Source: Sulfuritalea sp. (lineage in GTDB: Bacteria > Pseudomonadota > Gammaproteobacteria > Burkholderiales > Rhodocyclaceae). Taken from it: 64,000 nucleotides of DNA. The stretch spans positions 1,116,001-1,180,000 of the forward strand of contig JADJVS010000016.1 in the NCBI GenBank assembly GCA_016710465.1, read 5' to 3'. The translations under genes were made by a program, and so were the position numbers. Positions 44,455 to 53,813 of the stretch are shown one piece after another; the stretch's first letter is position 1; the number at the start of each line of letters is the position of its first letter. The notes under the pieces are model-generated. The model saw only the letters and a list, made by a program, of their open reading frames with translations. It was not told where the DNA came from and did not search any database.

Positions 44455-44937
44455 ATGCGCCTGCACACCGCCTTGTCGACCAGCATTTGCCTGCACGCCC
44501 TGATCATCCTCGGGCCGGCGTGGTTCGCCACCCGGCCTCCCGCGACACCGCAAGCACGGATCGAAGCCCGCCTGCTACCGCCCGAGGAACTGGCAACGAC
44601 AGCCGACAGCCTAAGCACCACAGCCATGCCGTCCGACGCGACGATGGCGCTTCCACCCAAGCCGGGCACGCTGCGGGGCGCCAGCCTGCGTCGCGCCGAA
44701 GCCGCGTTGACGCGCCACTTGTTTTATCCGCCGGAGGCGGTGGCTCGCGGCATCGAGGGCGAGGTCATTCTTTTGCTCACCATGACCGACAGCGGCCAGC
44801 TTGCCGCGGTGGATATCGCGCGCGGCTCCGGTCATGCCCTGCTCGACCAGGCCGCGCTGGACGCCGCCCGCCGCATCGGCAGCCTGCCGGGAACGAAGCG
44901 CCAGATGCTGTTCCCGGTCAGCTTCCGCCTGCAATAG
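44455..44937 (+). CDS. TonB-like energy-transducing protein
   Basis: The 160-residue protein starts at ATG 44455 with a short cytoplasmic tail and one membrane span (STSICLHALIILGPAWFA). A Pro/Ala linker and a TonB C-terminal domain follow (LFYPPEAVARGIEGEVILLLTM then GQLAAVDIARGSGHALLDQA). This passes inner-membrane energy to outer-membrane receptors. No exbBD or receptor gene is beside it. It is short for TonB, so it may serve a special transporter. A GTG at 44431 is a less likely alternative start. Confidence 0.85.
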   Translation: MRLHTALSTSICLHALIILGPAWFATRPPATPQARIEARLLPPEELATTADSLSTTAMPSDATMALPPKPGTLRGASLRRAEAALTRHLFYPPEAVARGIEGEVILLLTMTDSGQLAAVDIARGSGHALLDQAALDAARRIGSLPGTKRQMLFPVSFRLQ

Positions 44938-44946
44938 GGCGAGCCG

Positions 44947-45717
44947 TCAGGCCGGATTGTGAATGTCGACGAACTCGCATTCGATGCCGAGTTGCACGGC
45001 GAGGTGGCGGCCCAGCGCCATGACGCCAAAGCGTTCGGTCGCATGGTGCCCCGCCGCCAGGAAAGCCATCCCGGTTTCCCGCGCCAGGTGCACCGTCTGC
45101 TCTGAAATCTCGCCCGACAGAAACAGGTCGGCGCCCGTCGCCAGCGCATCTTCGAAGTAATCCTGGGCGCCACCGCTGCACCAGGCCACGCGTTTGACGA
45201 GCCGTTCCGGATCACCAACCAGTTGCGGCTCGCGCCCCAGGGTGTGCGCCACCTGGCGCGCCAACTCGACAGCGGAAGTCGGCGCTGGTGGTACGCCGAA
45301 AAATCCGATGTCCTGCTCCCCGAATCGCCCGGTCACGGTCCAGCCAAGCGTTGCCGCGAGCTGGGCGTTGTTGCCCAGGACCGGATGCGCATCCAGCGGC
45401 AAGTGATAGGCGAACAGGCTGATGTCATGTGCCAGCAGGCGCGCCATGCGCTGCTTGCGAAATCCGGTGACGCGTCCGTCCTCCGACTTCCAGAACCAGC
45501 CGTGATGCACCAGCAGCGCATCCGCCTGGCGCTCGATGGCCGCCTCGATCAGGGCCTTGCTGGCGGTGACCCCGCAAACCACGCGCCGGATCTGCTCGCT
45601 GCCTTCCACTTGCAGACCGTTTGGGCAATAATCCCGGAACCGCGCGGCATCAAGTTCCTTGTCGAGGAAGGCGCGGAGTTCTTCGCGCCCGAACGATTTA
45701 CCCGTCATTGCCATCAT
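44947..45717 (-). CDS. Nif3-like dinuclear metal-centre protein
   Basis: The 256-residue protein has the family motifs FRDYCPNGLQVEG, ALLVHHGWFWK with paired His metal ligands, FAYHLPLDAHP, and AAGHHATERFG near the end. It belongs to the NIF3/YbgI hexameric family whose function is not settled. The ATGs at 45717, 45714 and 45708 are all in frame; the ribosome signal does not separate them. It is divergent from the DegS-like protease and convergent with the TonB-like gene. Confidence 0.9.
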   Translation of the reverse strand: MMAMTGKSFGREELRAFLDKELDAARFRDYCPNGLQVEGSEQIRRVVCGVTASKALIEAAIERQADALLVHHGWFWKSEDGRVTGFRKQRMARLLAHDISLFAYHLPLDAHPVLGNNAQLAATLGWTVTGRFGEQDIGFFGVPPAPTSAVELARQVAHTLGREPQLVGDPERLVKRVAWCSGGAQDYFEDALATGADLFLSGEISEQTVHLARETGMAFLAAGHHATERFGVMALGRHLAVQLGIECEFVDIHNPA

Positions 45718-45737
45718 CCCGCCGAAAAGTTCTGATT

Positions 45738-46901
45738 ATGCGCCGCCTCTGGCTGACTTTTGCCCAAACCGTTACCGTTTGCGTGGCCATCCTGTTTGTG
45801 GTCAAGACGCTGAAACCCGAATGGCTGGCGCAGTTGCCGAGCACCGGCGTCGGCATTGCCGAAATCGCCACCGTGCATGAAGCCGCGCCCGGCGTCGACG
45901 CTACCCGTCCAGGATCGCACGCCGAGGCGGCGAGGAAGGCGGTGCCGGCCGTGGTGCATATTTTCACCAGCCAGGAAGTGAAGGGTGCGCGGCATCCCTT
46001 CATGAACGACCCCATCTTCCGCCATTTCTTCGGCGACCGCTTCGGCGAAGAGTCGCAACGGCGATCGGGCCTCGGCAGCGGCGTGGTGGTGTCGCCCGAG
46101 GGCTACATCCTGACCAATTTCCACGTTATCGACGGCGCCGACGAAATCGAGGTCGCGCACAATGACGGACGCAAGTACAAGGCGAGGGTGGTCGGCTCCG
46201 ATCCGGAATCCGATCTCGCGGTGCTGCGCATTCCGGCGGACCACAAACTGCCGGTGATCACCTTCGGCAGCAGCGACAGCCTGCGCGTCGGCGACCTGGT
46301 GCTGGCCATCGGCAACCCGTTCGGAGTCGGCCAAACGGTGACCTCCGGCATCGTTTCGGCGCTGGGCCGCTCCCACCTCGGCATCAACACCTTCGAGAAT
46401 TTCATCCAGACCGACGCGGCCATCAATCCGGGCAATTCCGGCGGCGCCCTGGTCGACGCCAATGGACACCTGATCGGTATCAACACCGCGATCTATTCGC
46501 AGAGCGGCGGCTCGATGGGCATCGGCTTCGCCATCCCGGTATCGCTGGCGAAAAGCATCATGGAGCAGATCGTCAAGACCGGCAGTGTCACACGCGGCTG
46601 GGTCGGCATCGAGGTCCAGGAACTGACGCCGGAACTTGCCGAGTCCTTCAAGCTGGCTGCAACCGAGGGCGCCCTGATCGCCGGCGTCATGCGCGGCAGT
46701 CCAGCCGACAAGGCCGGGATCAAGCCTGGCGATGTGCTGATTCAGGTTGACGGCAAAAAGGTCAAGGATGCACAAGTAATGCTGGACCTGATCGCCGCCC
46801 TGCAACCGGGCAGCGCCGCGCGTTTCACCGTCAAGCGCGAGGGCCGCGACCTTGCCCTCGGCATCACCATCGGCAAGCGCCCTCGCCCACCGAAGGAATA
46901 G
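45738..46901 (+). CDS. DegS/DegQ-like trypsin-type serine protease with PDZ domain
   Basis: The 387-residue protein has a signal anchor (TFAQTVTVCVAILFVVKTL) and a trypsin-like domain with His in ILTNFHVIDGA near 129, Asp in PESDLAVLRI near 158 and Ser in INPGNSGGALVD near 233. One PDZ domain follows (about 290-380; GVMRGSPADKAGIKPGDVLI). A single PDZ with an uncleaved anchor fits DegS, the periplasmic protease that starts the RpoE response, or a DegQ-like quality-control protease. It is divergent from the Nif3-like gene. The rseA/rpoE genes are not in the window. Confidence 0.9.
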   Translation: MRRLWLTFAQTVTVCVAILFVVKTLKPEWLAQLPSTGVGIAEIATVHEAAPGVDATRPGSHAEAARKAVPAVVHIFTSQEVKGARHPFMNDPIFRHFFGDRFGEESQRRSGLGSGVVVSPEGYILTNFHVIDGADEIEVAHNDGRKYKARVVGSDPESDLAVLRIPADHKLPVITFGSSDSLRVGDLVLAIGNPFGVGQTVTSGIVSALGRSHLGINTFENFIQTDAAINPGNSGGALVDANGHLIGINTAIYSQSGGSMGIGFAIPVSLAKSIMEQIVKTGSVTRGWVGIEVQELTPELAESFKLAATEGALIAGVMRGSPADKAGIKPGDVLIQVDGKKVKDAQVMLDLIAALQPGSAARFTVKREGRDLALGITIGKRPRPPKE

Positions 46902-46923
46902 GCCCCGGCGACGTCAGCCGCCC

Positions 46924-47979
46924 CTAGCGCAGCGAGGCGTTGAGCGCCTCCAGCGCCTTGCTGCCCGGACACAGGTAAGCGTCACCAAGCTGGTTCAGCG
47001 GGCGTTCCACGGTGTTCAAATGCCGGTGCAGGTCTTCCGCGCCGCTATCCACGTAGAGCAAGCCGGTTGCGATTTCACCCAGCGCCTGCCGTTCCTGCAG
47101 GTAGTTCATGGCCCCGACGCGATCGGAGGGATCGTAATCGGCGTCCAGCTTGCGCAAATGCAGGATGGAGCCGTCATGCTGGACGATGCGGCGCAAGGAA
47201 CCCGGCGGATAGCTGGCCTCGATCTTGTCGCGCGGCAGGATGAAGTCGAGGCGATTCACCGCCTCGTTGTGTTCCCGCACGTAGTCGTAGCTCTTGGTCG
47301 AGCCGGCGTGGTTGTTGAAGGTAACGCAGGGGCTGATGACGTCGATGAATGCCGGCCCGCGGTGGCGCAGCGCACCCTTGATCAGCGGAATCAGTTGCTC
47401 CTTGTCGCCGGAGAAGCTGCGTGCGACATAGCTCGCGCCCAGTTGCAGCGCAAGGGCGGCCAGATCGATCGGCGTGTCGCTGTTGACCACGCCGCGCTTG
47501 CTCTTCGAGCCCTTGTCGGCGGTGGCCGAGAATTGGCCCTTGGTCAGGCCGTACACGCCATTGTTTTCGCAGATGTAGCTCATGTTTACGCCGCGGCGCA
47601 TGGCATGGGCGAACTGGGCAATACCGATCGAGGCGGAATCGCCATCACCGGAGACGCCGAGGTAGATCAGGTCGCGGTTGGCCAGCGCGGCGCCAGTGAG
47701 TACCGAGGGCATGCGGCCGTGGGTGGTGTTGAAACCATGCGAGGCGCCAAGGAAATAGTCCGGCGTCTTCGACGAACAGCCGATGCCGGAAAGCTTGGCC
47801 ACCCGATGCGGCTCGATGTCGAGGTCGAAGCAGGCCTGCACCACGGCGGCGCTGATCGAATCGTGGCCGCAGCCGGCGCACAGCGTCGAAATCGCCCCTT
47901 CGTAATCGCGACGGGTATAGCCGACGGCATTGCGCGGCGCATCGGCGCGCAGCAGCCTGGGTTTGGCAAGATAAGTCAT
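46924..47979 (-). CDS. korB: 2-oxoglutarate:ferredoxin/NADP oxidoreductase beta subunit
   Basis: The 351-residue protein has CAGCGHDSISAAV near residue 34 and GIGCSSKTP (iron-sulfur ligands), plus GVSGDGDSASIGIAQFAHAM and CENNGVYGLTKGQ, the thiamine-diphosphate site of KorB/PorB proteins. With KorA it turns 2-oxoglutarate and CoA into succinyl-CoA, CO2 and low-potential electrons. It overlaps korA by 4 nt. In denitrifying aromatic degraders such as Azoarcus evansii this enzyme feeds electrons towards benzoyl-CoA reductase. Confidence 0.93.
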   Translation of the reverse strand: MTYLAKPRLLRADAPRNAVGYTRRDYEGAISTLCAGCGHDSISAAVVQACFDLDIEPHRVAKLSGIGCSSKTPDYFLGASHGFNTTHGRMPSVLTGAALANRDLIYLGVSGDGDSASIGIAQFAHAMRRGVNMSYICENNGVYGLTKGQFSATADKGSKSKRGVVNSDTPIDLAALALQLGASYVARSFSGDKEQLIPLIKGALRHRGPAFIDVISPCVTFNNHAGSTKSYDYVREHNEAVNRLDFILPRDKIEASYPPGSLRRIVQHDGSILHLRKLDADYDPSDRVGAMNYLQERQALGEIATGLLYVDSGAEDLHRHLNTVERPLNQLGDAYLCPGSKALEALNASLR

Positions 47980-49826
47980 GAGGCCACCTGTTTGCGGAGG
48001 GGAGTCACCTTGTGTTCGGATAGCGCGTCGGCGATCCTGCCGGAAATGAAGCGCGCGGTAATCGGTGTGCCGTCGTAGTGCAGGACGCGTATCAGCTTCT
48101 TCGGATCGATCTCGCCTTCAGTAAGCAACAACATGCGCAGTTGCCCGCTCTCATTCTGCTCGACGACGAATACCTCGTCGTGGTCGGCGACAAATTCGAT
48201 CACCTCGTCGGCGAAGGGAAAGCCGCGCACGCGCAGCGCATCGACATGGATTCCCCGGGCTTCGAGCAGGGACAGGGCCTCCGCCATCGCCGGGCCGGTC
48301 GACCCGTAATGGATTGCGCCGAAGCGGGTCGGCTGGGAAGCCGGCTGCAGAACCGGGGCCGGCACCAGCTTCTTCGCGGTCTCCAGCTTGCGTCGCAGGC
48401 GCTCCATGTTGTACGTATAGTCGGTGCCGGCCTCGCTGTATTTGGCGTAGGCATTGCGCGTCGTGCCGCGGCTGAAGAAGGCGCCCTTGGTCGGGTGGGT
48501 GCCCGGTATCGTGCGCCAGGGAATGCCATCGCCATCGACATCGAGATAGCGGCCGAAATTCTTGCCCGAATCCAGCATCTCGGCGGTCATCACCTTGCCG
48601 CGATCGTAGCGGCGACTGTCGTCCCAGTCGAAGGGCTGGCACAGGCGATCGTTCATGCCGATATCCAGATCGAGCAGGACAAACACCGGCGTCTGCAAGC
48701 GGTCAGCCAGGTCGAAGGCCTGGGCACCGAGCGTGAAGCACTCGTAGGGGTCTTCGGGAAACAGCATCACGTGCTTGGTATCGCCGTGAGAAGCGTAGGC
48801 GCAGGAAATCAGGTCCGACTGCTGGGTGCGCGTCGGCATGCCGGTCGACGGGCCGCCGCGTTGCACGTCGAAGATCACCGCCGGCACTTCGGCAAAGTAG
48901 GCCAGGCCGAAAAACTCCTGCATCAGGGAAATGCCCGGGCCGGATGTCGCGGTGAAGGCGCGCGACCCATTCCACGCGGCGCCGATCACCATGCCGATCG
49001 AGGCCAGTTCGTCCTCGGCCTGGACGATGGCATAACGCGCCATGCCATTATCGGGATCTGTCCGGTACTTGCGGCAGTAGCTGCCGAAGGCCTCGATCAC
49101 CGAGGTCGACGGCGTGATCGGATACCAGGCAGCCACCGTGGCCCCGCCATACACGGCGCCCAAGCCGCAGGCATCGTTGCCGTTGATGAAGATCTTGTCG
49201 CCGACGCCGTTCGAGCGCTCCACACGCAAGCCGATCGGACACGGCAGGTTGGCGATGGCGTGATCAAAGCCCAGCTTCAATGCATTGACATTGGCCCCAA
49301 TCAGCTTGTCCTTGCCGCGATACTGGTCGGCAATCAGCTTTTCCACCACGCCAAAGTCGATGCCCAGAAGCGCGGTCAGGGCACCGACGTACATGATGTT
49401 CTTGAACAACTGGCGCTGGCGGGCATCCGTGTATTCGCGGTTGCACATCTCGGTCAGCGGAATGCCGAGCACGGTGATGTCCTCGCGGAAGCGCGAGCGC
49501 GGCAAGCTCTTGGTCGAGTCGTAGAACAGGTAGCCGCCGGGCTCGATCTCGGCGATGTCGCGATCCCAGGTCTGCGGATTCATCGCCACCATCAGGTCGC
49601 AACCGCCACGGCGACCCAGCCAACCGGCGGCGGAAACGCGCATCTCGTACCAGGTCGGCATCCCCTGGATGTTGGACGGAAAGATGTTGCGCGGCGCCAC
49701 CGGCACGCCCATGCGCATGATGGCCCTGGCAAACAATTCGTTGGCCGATGCCGAGCCCGAGCCATTGACATTGGCAAACTTGATGACGAAGTCGTTGCTG
49801 CTTTCGATGGATTTCACTTGGCTCAT
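47976..49826 (-). CDS. korA: 2-oxoglutarate:ferredoxin/NADP oxidoreductase alpha subunit
   Basis: The 616-residue protein has a gamma-type domain first (IKFANVNGSGSASANELFAR) and the alpha domain after it (YGGATVAAWYPITPSTSVIE and FTATSGPGISLMQEFFGLAY). This is the fused KorA arrangement. ATG 49826 is chosen because it overlaps the korC stop (ATGA) and fits the conserved N-terminus. It holds much of the substrate and CoA site. KorB follows with a 4-nt overlap, so all three genes are coupled. Confidence 0.93.
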   Translation of the reverse strand: MSQVKSIESSNDFVIKFANVNGSGSASANELFARAIMRMGVPVAPRNIFPSNIQGMPTWYEMRVSAAGWLGRRGGCDLMVAMNPQTWDRDIAEIEPGGYLFYDSTKSLPRSRFREDITVLGIPLTEMCNREYTDARQRQLFKNIMYVGALTALLGIDFGVVEKLIADQYRGKDKLIGANVNALKLGFDHAIANLPCPIGLRVERSNGVGDKIFINGNDACGLGAVYGGATVAAWYPITPSTSVIEAFGSYCRKYRTDPDNGMARYAIVQAEDELASIGMVIGAAWNGSRAFTATSGPGISLMQEFFGLAYFAEVPAVIFDVQRGGPSTGMPTRTQQSDLISCAYASHGDTKHVMLFPEDPYECFTLGAQAFDLADRLQTPVFVLLDLDIGMNDRLCQPFDWDDSRRYDRGKVMTAEMLDSGKNFGRYLDVDGDGIPWRTIPGTHPTKGAFFSRGTTRNAYAKYSEAGTDYTYNMERLRRKLETAKKLVPAPVLQPASQPTRFGAIHYGSTGPAMAEALSLLEARGIHVDALRVRGFPFADEVIEFVADHDEVFVVEQNESGQLRMLLLTEGEIDPKKLIRVLHYDGTPITARFISGRIADALSEHKVTPLRKQVAS

Positions 49827-51607
49827 GTTCTCCGGGCCTCCGTTCCTGCTTCGGCGCATTGCATGAAGAACTTCTGCATGTCCCAGGCCCCCGTCGGGCA
49901 ACGCTCGGCACACATGCCGCAATGCAGGCAGATGTTTTCATCCTTGACCATGACGCGGCCGGTCTTCAGGCCGTCGGAAACGTAAAGCGCCTGGTCGGTA
50001 TTCTTCGCCGGCAGCTTCAGGCGTCCGCGCAGCTCGTCCTCCTCGCCGTTGCCGGTAAACGTGATGCATTCGGTGGGACAGATGTCCACACAGGCATCGC
50101 ACTCGATACAGATCTTTCCCGTAAATACGGTCTCGACGTCGCAGTTCAGGCAACGCTCGGCCTCGGCGCAGGCCATGAAGGGATCGAAACCCATTTCAAG
50201 TTCGAGCTTGATGTCCTTCAAGGTCTTTTCCAGCGCCTTCACCGGCACCTTCTTGCGCTCCTCCTCCGAGATCTGGTTGTCGTAGCTCCACTCGTGAATG
50301 CCCATCTTCTGGCTGACGAGGTTGAACTCGGGCGGCGGCCGGTCGTCGAGCTTCTTGCCGCGACAGAACCGGTCGATCGAAATCGCGGCCTCGTGGCCCT
50401 GGGCGGCGGCGGTGATGATGTTTTTCGGCCCGAGTGCGGCGTCGCCCCCGAAAAAGACCTTCGGCAGCGTCGACTGCAGCGTCTTTTCGTCAAGCACCGG
50501 CATGTCCCACTTGTCAAACTCGAGACCGATGTCCTTCTCGATCCAGGGGAAGGCGTTTTCCTGGCCGATGGCGACCAGCACCTCATCGCACTCGTGGAAC
50601 TCGTCGGGCTCGCCGGTCGGAACCAGGCTGCGACGGCCCTTTGCATCGTATTCGGCACGCACGATCTCGAACAGGACGCCGGTGAGTCTGCCATTGTCGT
50701 GGCGGAACTCCTTGGGCACCCGCATGTTGACGATGGGGATGCCTTCGTGGATGGCCTCTTCCTTTTCCCAGGGCGAAGCCTTCATTTCCTCGAACCCGCT
50801 GCGCACGATGACCTTGACGTCCTCGCCACCAAGGCGTCGCGCCGACCGGCAGCAGTCCATGGCGGTATTGCCACCGCCGAGTACGATCACCCGCTTCGCT
50901 ATCTTCGTCGTATGGCCGAAGGCCACATTGGCCAGCCAGTCGATCCCGATGTGAATGTGCTTGGCGGCTTCCTGCCGTCCCGGAATCGGCGCATCCCGGC
51001 CGCGCGGCGCACCCGTACCGACGAAAACCGCGTCCCAGCCCTCCGCAATGAGCTCGCGCAGGCTGCCGACCCACTGGTTGTATCGCGTTTCCACGCCCAG
51101 GCCGATGATGTAACCGCACTCCTCGTCGATGACCTCGTCGGGCAGGCGGAACTTCGGGATCTGGCTGCGCATCATGCCTCCCGGCGACGCGCCATTGTCG
51201 AATACCGTGACCTGGTAGCCCAGAATCGCCAGATCGCGCGCCACCGTCAGCGATGCCGGTCCGGCGCCGACACAGGCTATGCGCTTGCCATTCGATTTCG
51301 CCACTTGCGGCAGGCGGCCATGGATGTCGTCCTTCAAGTCGGCGCACACACGCTTCAGCCGGCAGATCGCCACCGGCTCCTTTTCCACCCGGCCGCGACG
51401 GCAGGCGGGTTCGCAGGGTCGGTCGCAAACCCGACCGAGGATGCCGGGGAAGACATTCGATCGCCAGTTGATCATGTAGGCATCCGCGTAATGCCCCGCG
51501 GCGATCAGGCGAATGTACTCGGGAACGGGGGTATGGGCGGGACAGGCCCATTGGCAATCGACAACCTTGTGAAAATACTCATGGCCGCCGATGTTGGTCG
51601 GTTTCAC
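49823..51607 (-). CDS. korC: KorC-type FAD/iron-sulfur NADPH:acceptor oxidoreductase
   Basis: The 594-residue protein has N-terminal GltD-like cysteines (CQWACPAHTPVPEYI and CDRPCEPACRRG), an FAD site (CVGAGPASLTVARDLAILGY near 117), an NADPH site (VIVLGGGNTAMDCCRSARRL near 242) and two C-terminal [4Fe-4S] ferredoxin motifs (CIECDACVDICPTEC near 502 and CLHCGMCAERCP near 564). GTG 51607 is chosen; the sequence upstream lacks homology. Its place at the head of korCAB matches the third subunit that makes the enzyme an NADP-reducing or ferredoxin-linked oxidoreductase in A. evansii. The gene name is inferred from that comparison. Confidence 0.88.
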   Translation of the reverse strand: MKPTNIGGHEYFHKVVDCQWACPAHTPVPEYIRLIAAGHYADAYMINWRSNVFPGILGRVCDRPCEPACRRGRVEKEPVAICRLKRVCADLKDDIHGRLPQVAKSNGKRIACVGAGPASLTVARDLAILGYQVTVFDNGASPGGMMRSQIPKFRLPDEVIDEECGYIIGLGVETRYNQWVGSLRELIAEGWDAVFVGTGAPRGRDAPIPGRQEAAKHIHIGIDWLANVAFGHTTKIAKRVIVLGGGNTAMDCCRSARRLGGEDVKVIVRSGFEEMKASPWEKEEAIHEGIPIVNMRVPKEFRHDNGRLTGVLFEIVRAEYDAKGRRSLVPTGEPDEFHECDEVLVAIGQENAFPWIEKDIGLEFDKWDMPVLDEKTLQSTLPKVFFGGDAALGPKNIITAAAQGHEAAISIDRFCRGKKLDDRPPPEFNLVSQKMGIHEWSYDNQISEEERKKVPVKALEKTLKDIKLELEMGFDPFMACAEAERCLNCDVETVFTGKICIECDACVDICPTECITFTGNGEEDELRGRLKLPAKNTDQALYVSDGLKTGRVMVKDENICLHCGMCAERCPTGAWDMQKFFMQCAEAGTEARRT

Positions 51608-51816
51608 GTGTTTTCGGTCTCCAATTGGTGGAATTTGAATCCAAATCCCAAGCCCGAGACATTCGCCCAGGCGGTTACGAGTGCACTCTAGCACCGTATC
51701 GCATGCCGCAATCGCTGGATAACCCGCCCTTATCGCGCTTCCGGACCCGGTATCCCACGGATGCGGAAAATCGGCTAGGCTTTGCGTCCATCTGCAATCT
51801 CTCTCGGTGGCTTTCC

Positions 51817-52536
51817 ATGGCATTGCGTGCACTCATTTTCGACGTCGACGGTACCCTTGCAAACACCGAACGCGACGGACATCGCCCGGCATTCAATGCG
51901 GCGTTTGCCGAAGTCGGCCTGCCCTGGCACTGGGACGAAGCCTTTTACGGCAGCCTGCTGAATGTTGCCGGAGGACTGGAGCGCATCCGCCACTACGCCC
52001 AGCAGCACGATCCGGCGACCTGTGCACGACCGGACTTCGACGACCTCCTGCATCGCCTGCACGACATCAAGACCCGCAATTACCAGCGCCTGCTCGCCGC
52101 CGGCGCGATTCCGCTGCGCGAGGATGTCGGCCAGTTGATTTGCGATGCCCGCACCGAAGGCGTCAGGCTGGCCATTTCATCAAGCTCCAAACTGGAAAAC
52201 GTGGTTGGGCTGCTGCGCGCCAACCTTGGACCCAACGCGGATTCCTGGTTCGACGCCATCGCCTCCGGAAACCTTGCGGCGGCAAAGAAGCCCTCCCCCG
52301 AGATTTACCAGTGGACGCTCGGCCGCTTGAACCTCCCGGCGCGCGACTGCCTTGCGGTCGAGGATTCGGAACACGGTTTGTCGGCTGCGCTGGCGGCGGG
52401 GATTCCCACCGTGATAACCATCAGCGACTACACGATCAACGAGAATTTCGACGGCGCGCGAATGGTGCTGACCGGCAAGGACAGGCTTTCGCTGGAGAAG
52501 CTCAAACTATGGCACGCAACCGCCAGCACCTCGTGA
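51817..52536 (+). CDS. HAD-superfamily phosphatase (CbbY/beta-PGM-like)
   Basis: The 239-residue protein has the HAD motif I IFDVDGTLANTERDGHRPAF, motif II LAISSSSKLENVVGL, motif III AAKKPSPEIYQW and motif IV CLAVEDSEHGLSAALAAGI. The cap domain resembles CbbY. It hydrolyses a sugar phosphate; CbbY itself removes xylulose-1,5-bisphosphate, but no Rubisco gene is here, so the substrate is open. It is divergent from korC across about 200 nt and upstream of the HD-GYP gene. Confidence 0.88.
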   Translation: MALRALIFDVDGTLANTERDGHRPAFNAAFAEVGLPWHWDEAFYGSLLNVAGGLERIRHYAQQHDPATCARPDFDDLLHRLHDIKTRNYQRLLAAGAIPLREDVGQLICDARTEGVRLAISSSSKLENVVGLLRANLGPNADSWFDAIASGNLAAAKKPSPEIYQWTLGRLNLPARDCLAVEDSEHGLSAALAAGIPTVITISDYTINENFDGARMVLTGKDRLSLEKLKLWHATASTS

Positions 52537-52616
52537 AAAAATGCCGCAACCGGCTTGCTGTTTGCGCGGAATGACGCGAAAATTATCGCGTCCAACCAAA
52601 AGTATAAAATAGGCGC

Positions 52617-53813
52617 ATGGAACTTCGGGAAGTCGCCGTCAACGAGCTGACGTTTGGGGTTTACATCTCCAAGCTCGATCGCCCTTGGACCGAAACCCCT
52701 TTCGTTTTCCAAGGCTTTGTACTCAAGAGCGACAAGCAGCTCGACGTCCTGAAGAAGCTCTGCAAGTCCGTGTTTGTCGACCCGGAAAAGGAAGAACGGC
52801 GAGACGTCGCCAAGGTCACCGCGGAGGATATCGCCAAGATTCGCGGCACCACGGTTTACAAGGAGGCGGCCAGCGTCGAGGTCGAACTACCCAAGGCCCA
52901 TAGCGCCTATTCGCAAACCACGACTGTGGTCAAGGAGTTGTCCCGCGCGATCGAGATCGGCAACGCGATCGACAGCCAGCGCTCCCACGAAGCCGCCGCC
53001 CAGATCACCGAAAGCGTCGTGCGCAACCCCGACGCCATGGCGCTCCTGATCAAGCTGCAGGAGAAGAGCGGGGAAACCCTGAGCCGTGCCGTGGGCATTT
53101 CGGTGATGATGACCATCTTTGGTCGTTTTCTGCAACTGCCGGCGGATCGCATTCAGATCCTTGGCATGCTCGGCCTGCTGCAGGACGTCGGCAAGCTCAA
53201 GCTTCCCGGAGACCTCGCCGCGCGCGGTCCGGCCAACGACGCCGAGGCGGAACTGTATCGCACCCACGTCAATCATTCGGTACGCATCCTCAGCGACACG
53301 CCAGGCCTGCCTCCGGAACTGCCCGGCTTGGCTTCATTGCACCACGAGCGCTTCGACGGCAGCGGCTATCCGCGCGGTCTGCGGGGCGATGCGATCGCCA
53401 TTTCCGGCCTGATCGCCGGTATCGTCGACACCTTTGATACGCTTACCGCGCCGCGTCCCTTCGGCGAACATTTGTCGCCGGCGAATGCCTTGAGCCAGAT
53501 TTACAAAGAGCGCGGCAAGCGCTTCCACCCGGCCCTGGTCGAGCAGTTCATCCAGTGCGTGGGCGTGTTCCCCGTGGGCAGCGTGGTCGAACTGAACAGC
53601 GGAGAAGTGGCCGTCGTCATCGCGCAGAACATGGTTCGACGCATGCAGCCACGCATCATGATAGTCAGGGATGCCAGTGGCAACCCGATGGTTCCCTACA
53701 AGATGCTCGACCTGATGAAGGAACCCAAGTGCAGGCCGGATGAGCCCTACCGGATCCTGCGCTCGCTCGAATACGATACGGTCAAGATCGACCCGAGAGA
53801 GCTGTTCCTGTGA
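52617..53813 (+). CDS. DUF3391/HD-GYP protein with a lost HD motif
   Basis: The 398-residue protein has an N-terminal DUF3391-like part (about 1-95; VAVNELTFGVYISKLDRPW) and an HD-GYP domain (about 120-320). The GYP part is intact (LHHERFDGSGYPRGLRGD near 240). The HD pair is replaced by QD in LLQDVGKLKLP near 189, and the first metal His is also missing (RAVGISVMMTIFG). It therefore probably binds but does not cleave c-di-GMP. It overlaps the next gene by 4 nt, and that gene is degenerate too. Confidence 0.85.
   Translation: MELREVAVNELTFGVYISKLDRPWTETPFVFQGFVLKSDKQLDVLKKLCKSVFVDPEKEERRDVAKVTAEDIAKIRGTTVYKEAASVEVELPKAHSAYSQTTTVVKELSRAIEIGNAIDSQRSHEAAAQITESVVRNPDAMALLIKLQEKSGETLSRAVGISVMMTIFGRFLQLPADRIQILGMLGLLQDVGKLKLPGDLAARGPANDAEAELYRTHVNHSVRILSDTPGLPPELPGLASLHHERFDGSGYPRGLRGDAIAISGLIAGIVDTFDTLTAPRPFGEHLSPANALSQIYKERGKRFHPALVEQFIQCVGVFPVGSVVELNSGEVAVVIAQNMVRRMQPRIMIVRDASGNPMVPYKMLDLMKEPKCRPDEPYRILRSLEYDTVKIDPRELFL

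Noticed and set aside
48078..51691. Long plus-strand open frames opposite korA and korC
   Set aside because: Both are antisense to strongly supported kor genes and show no domain of their own.
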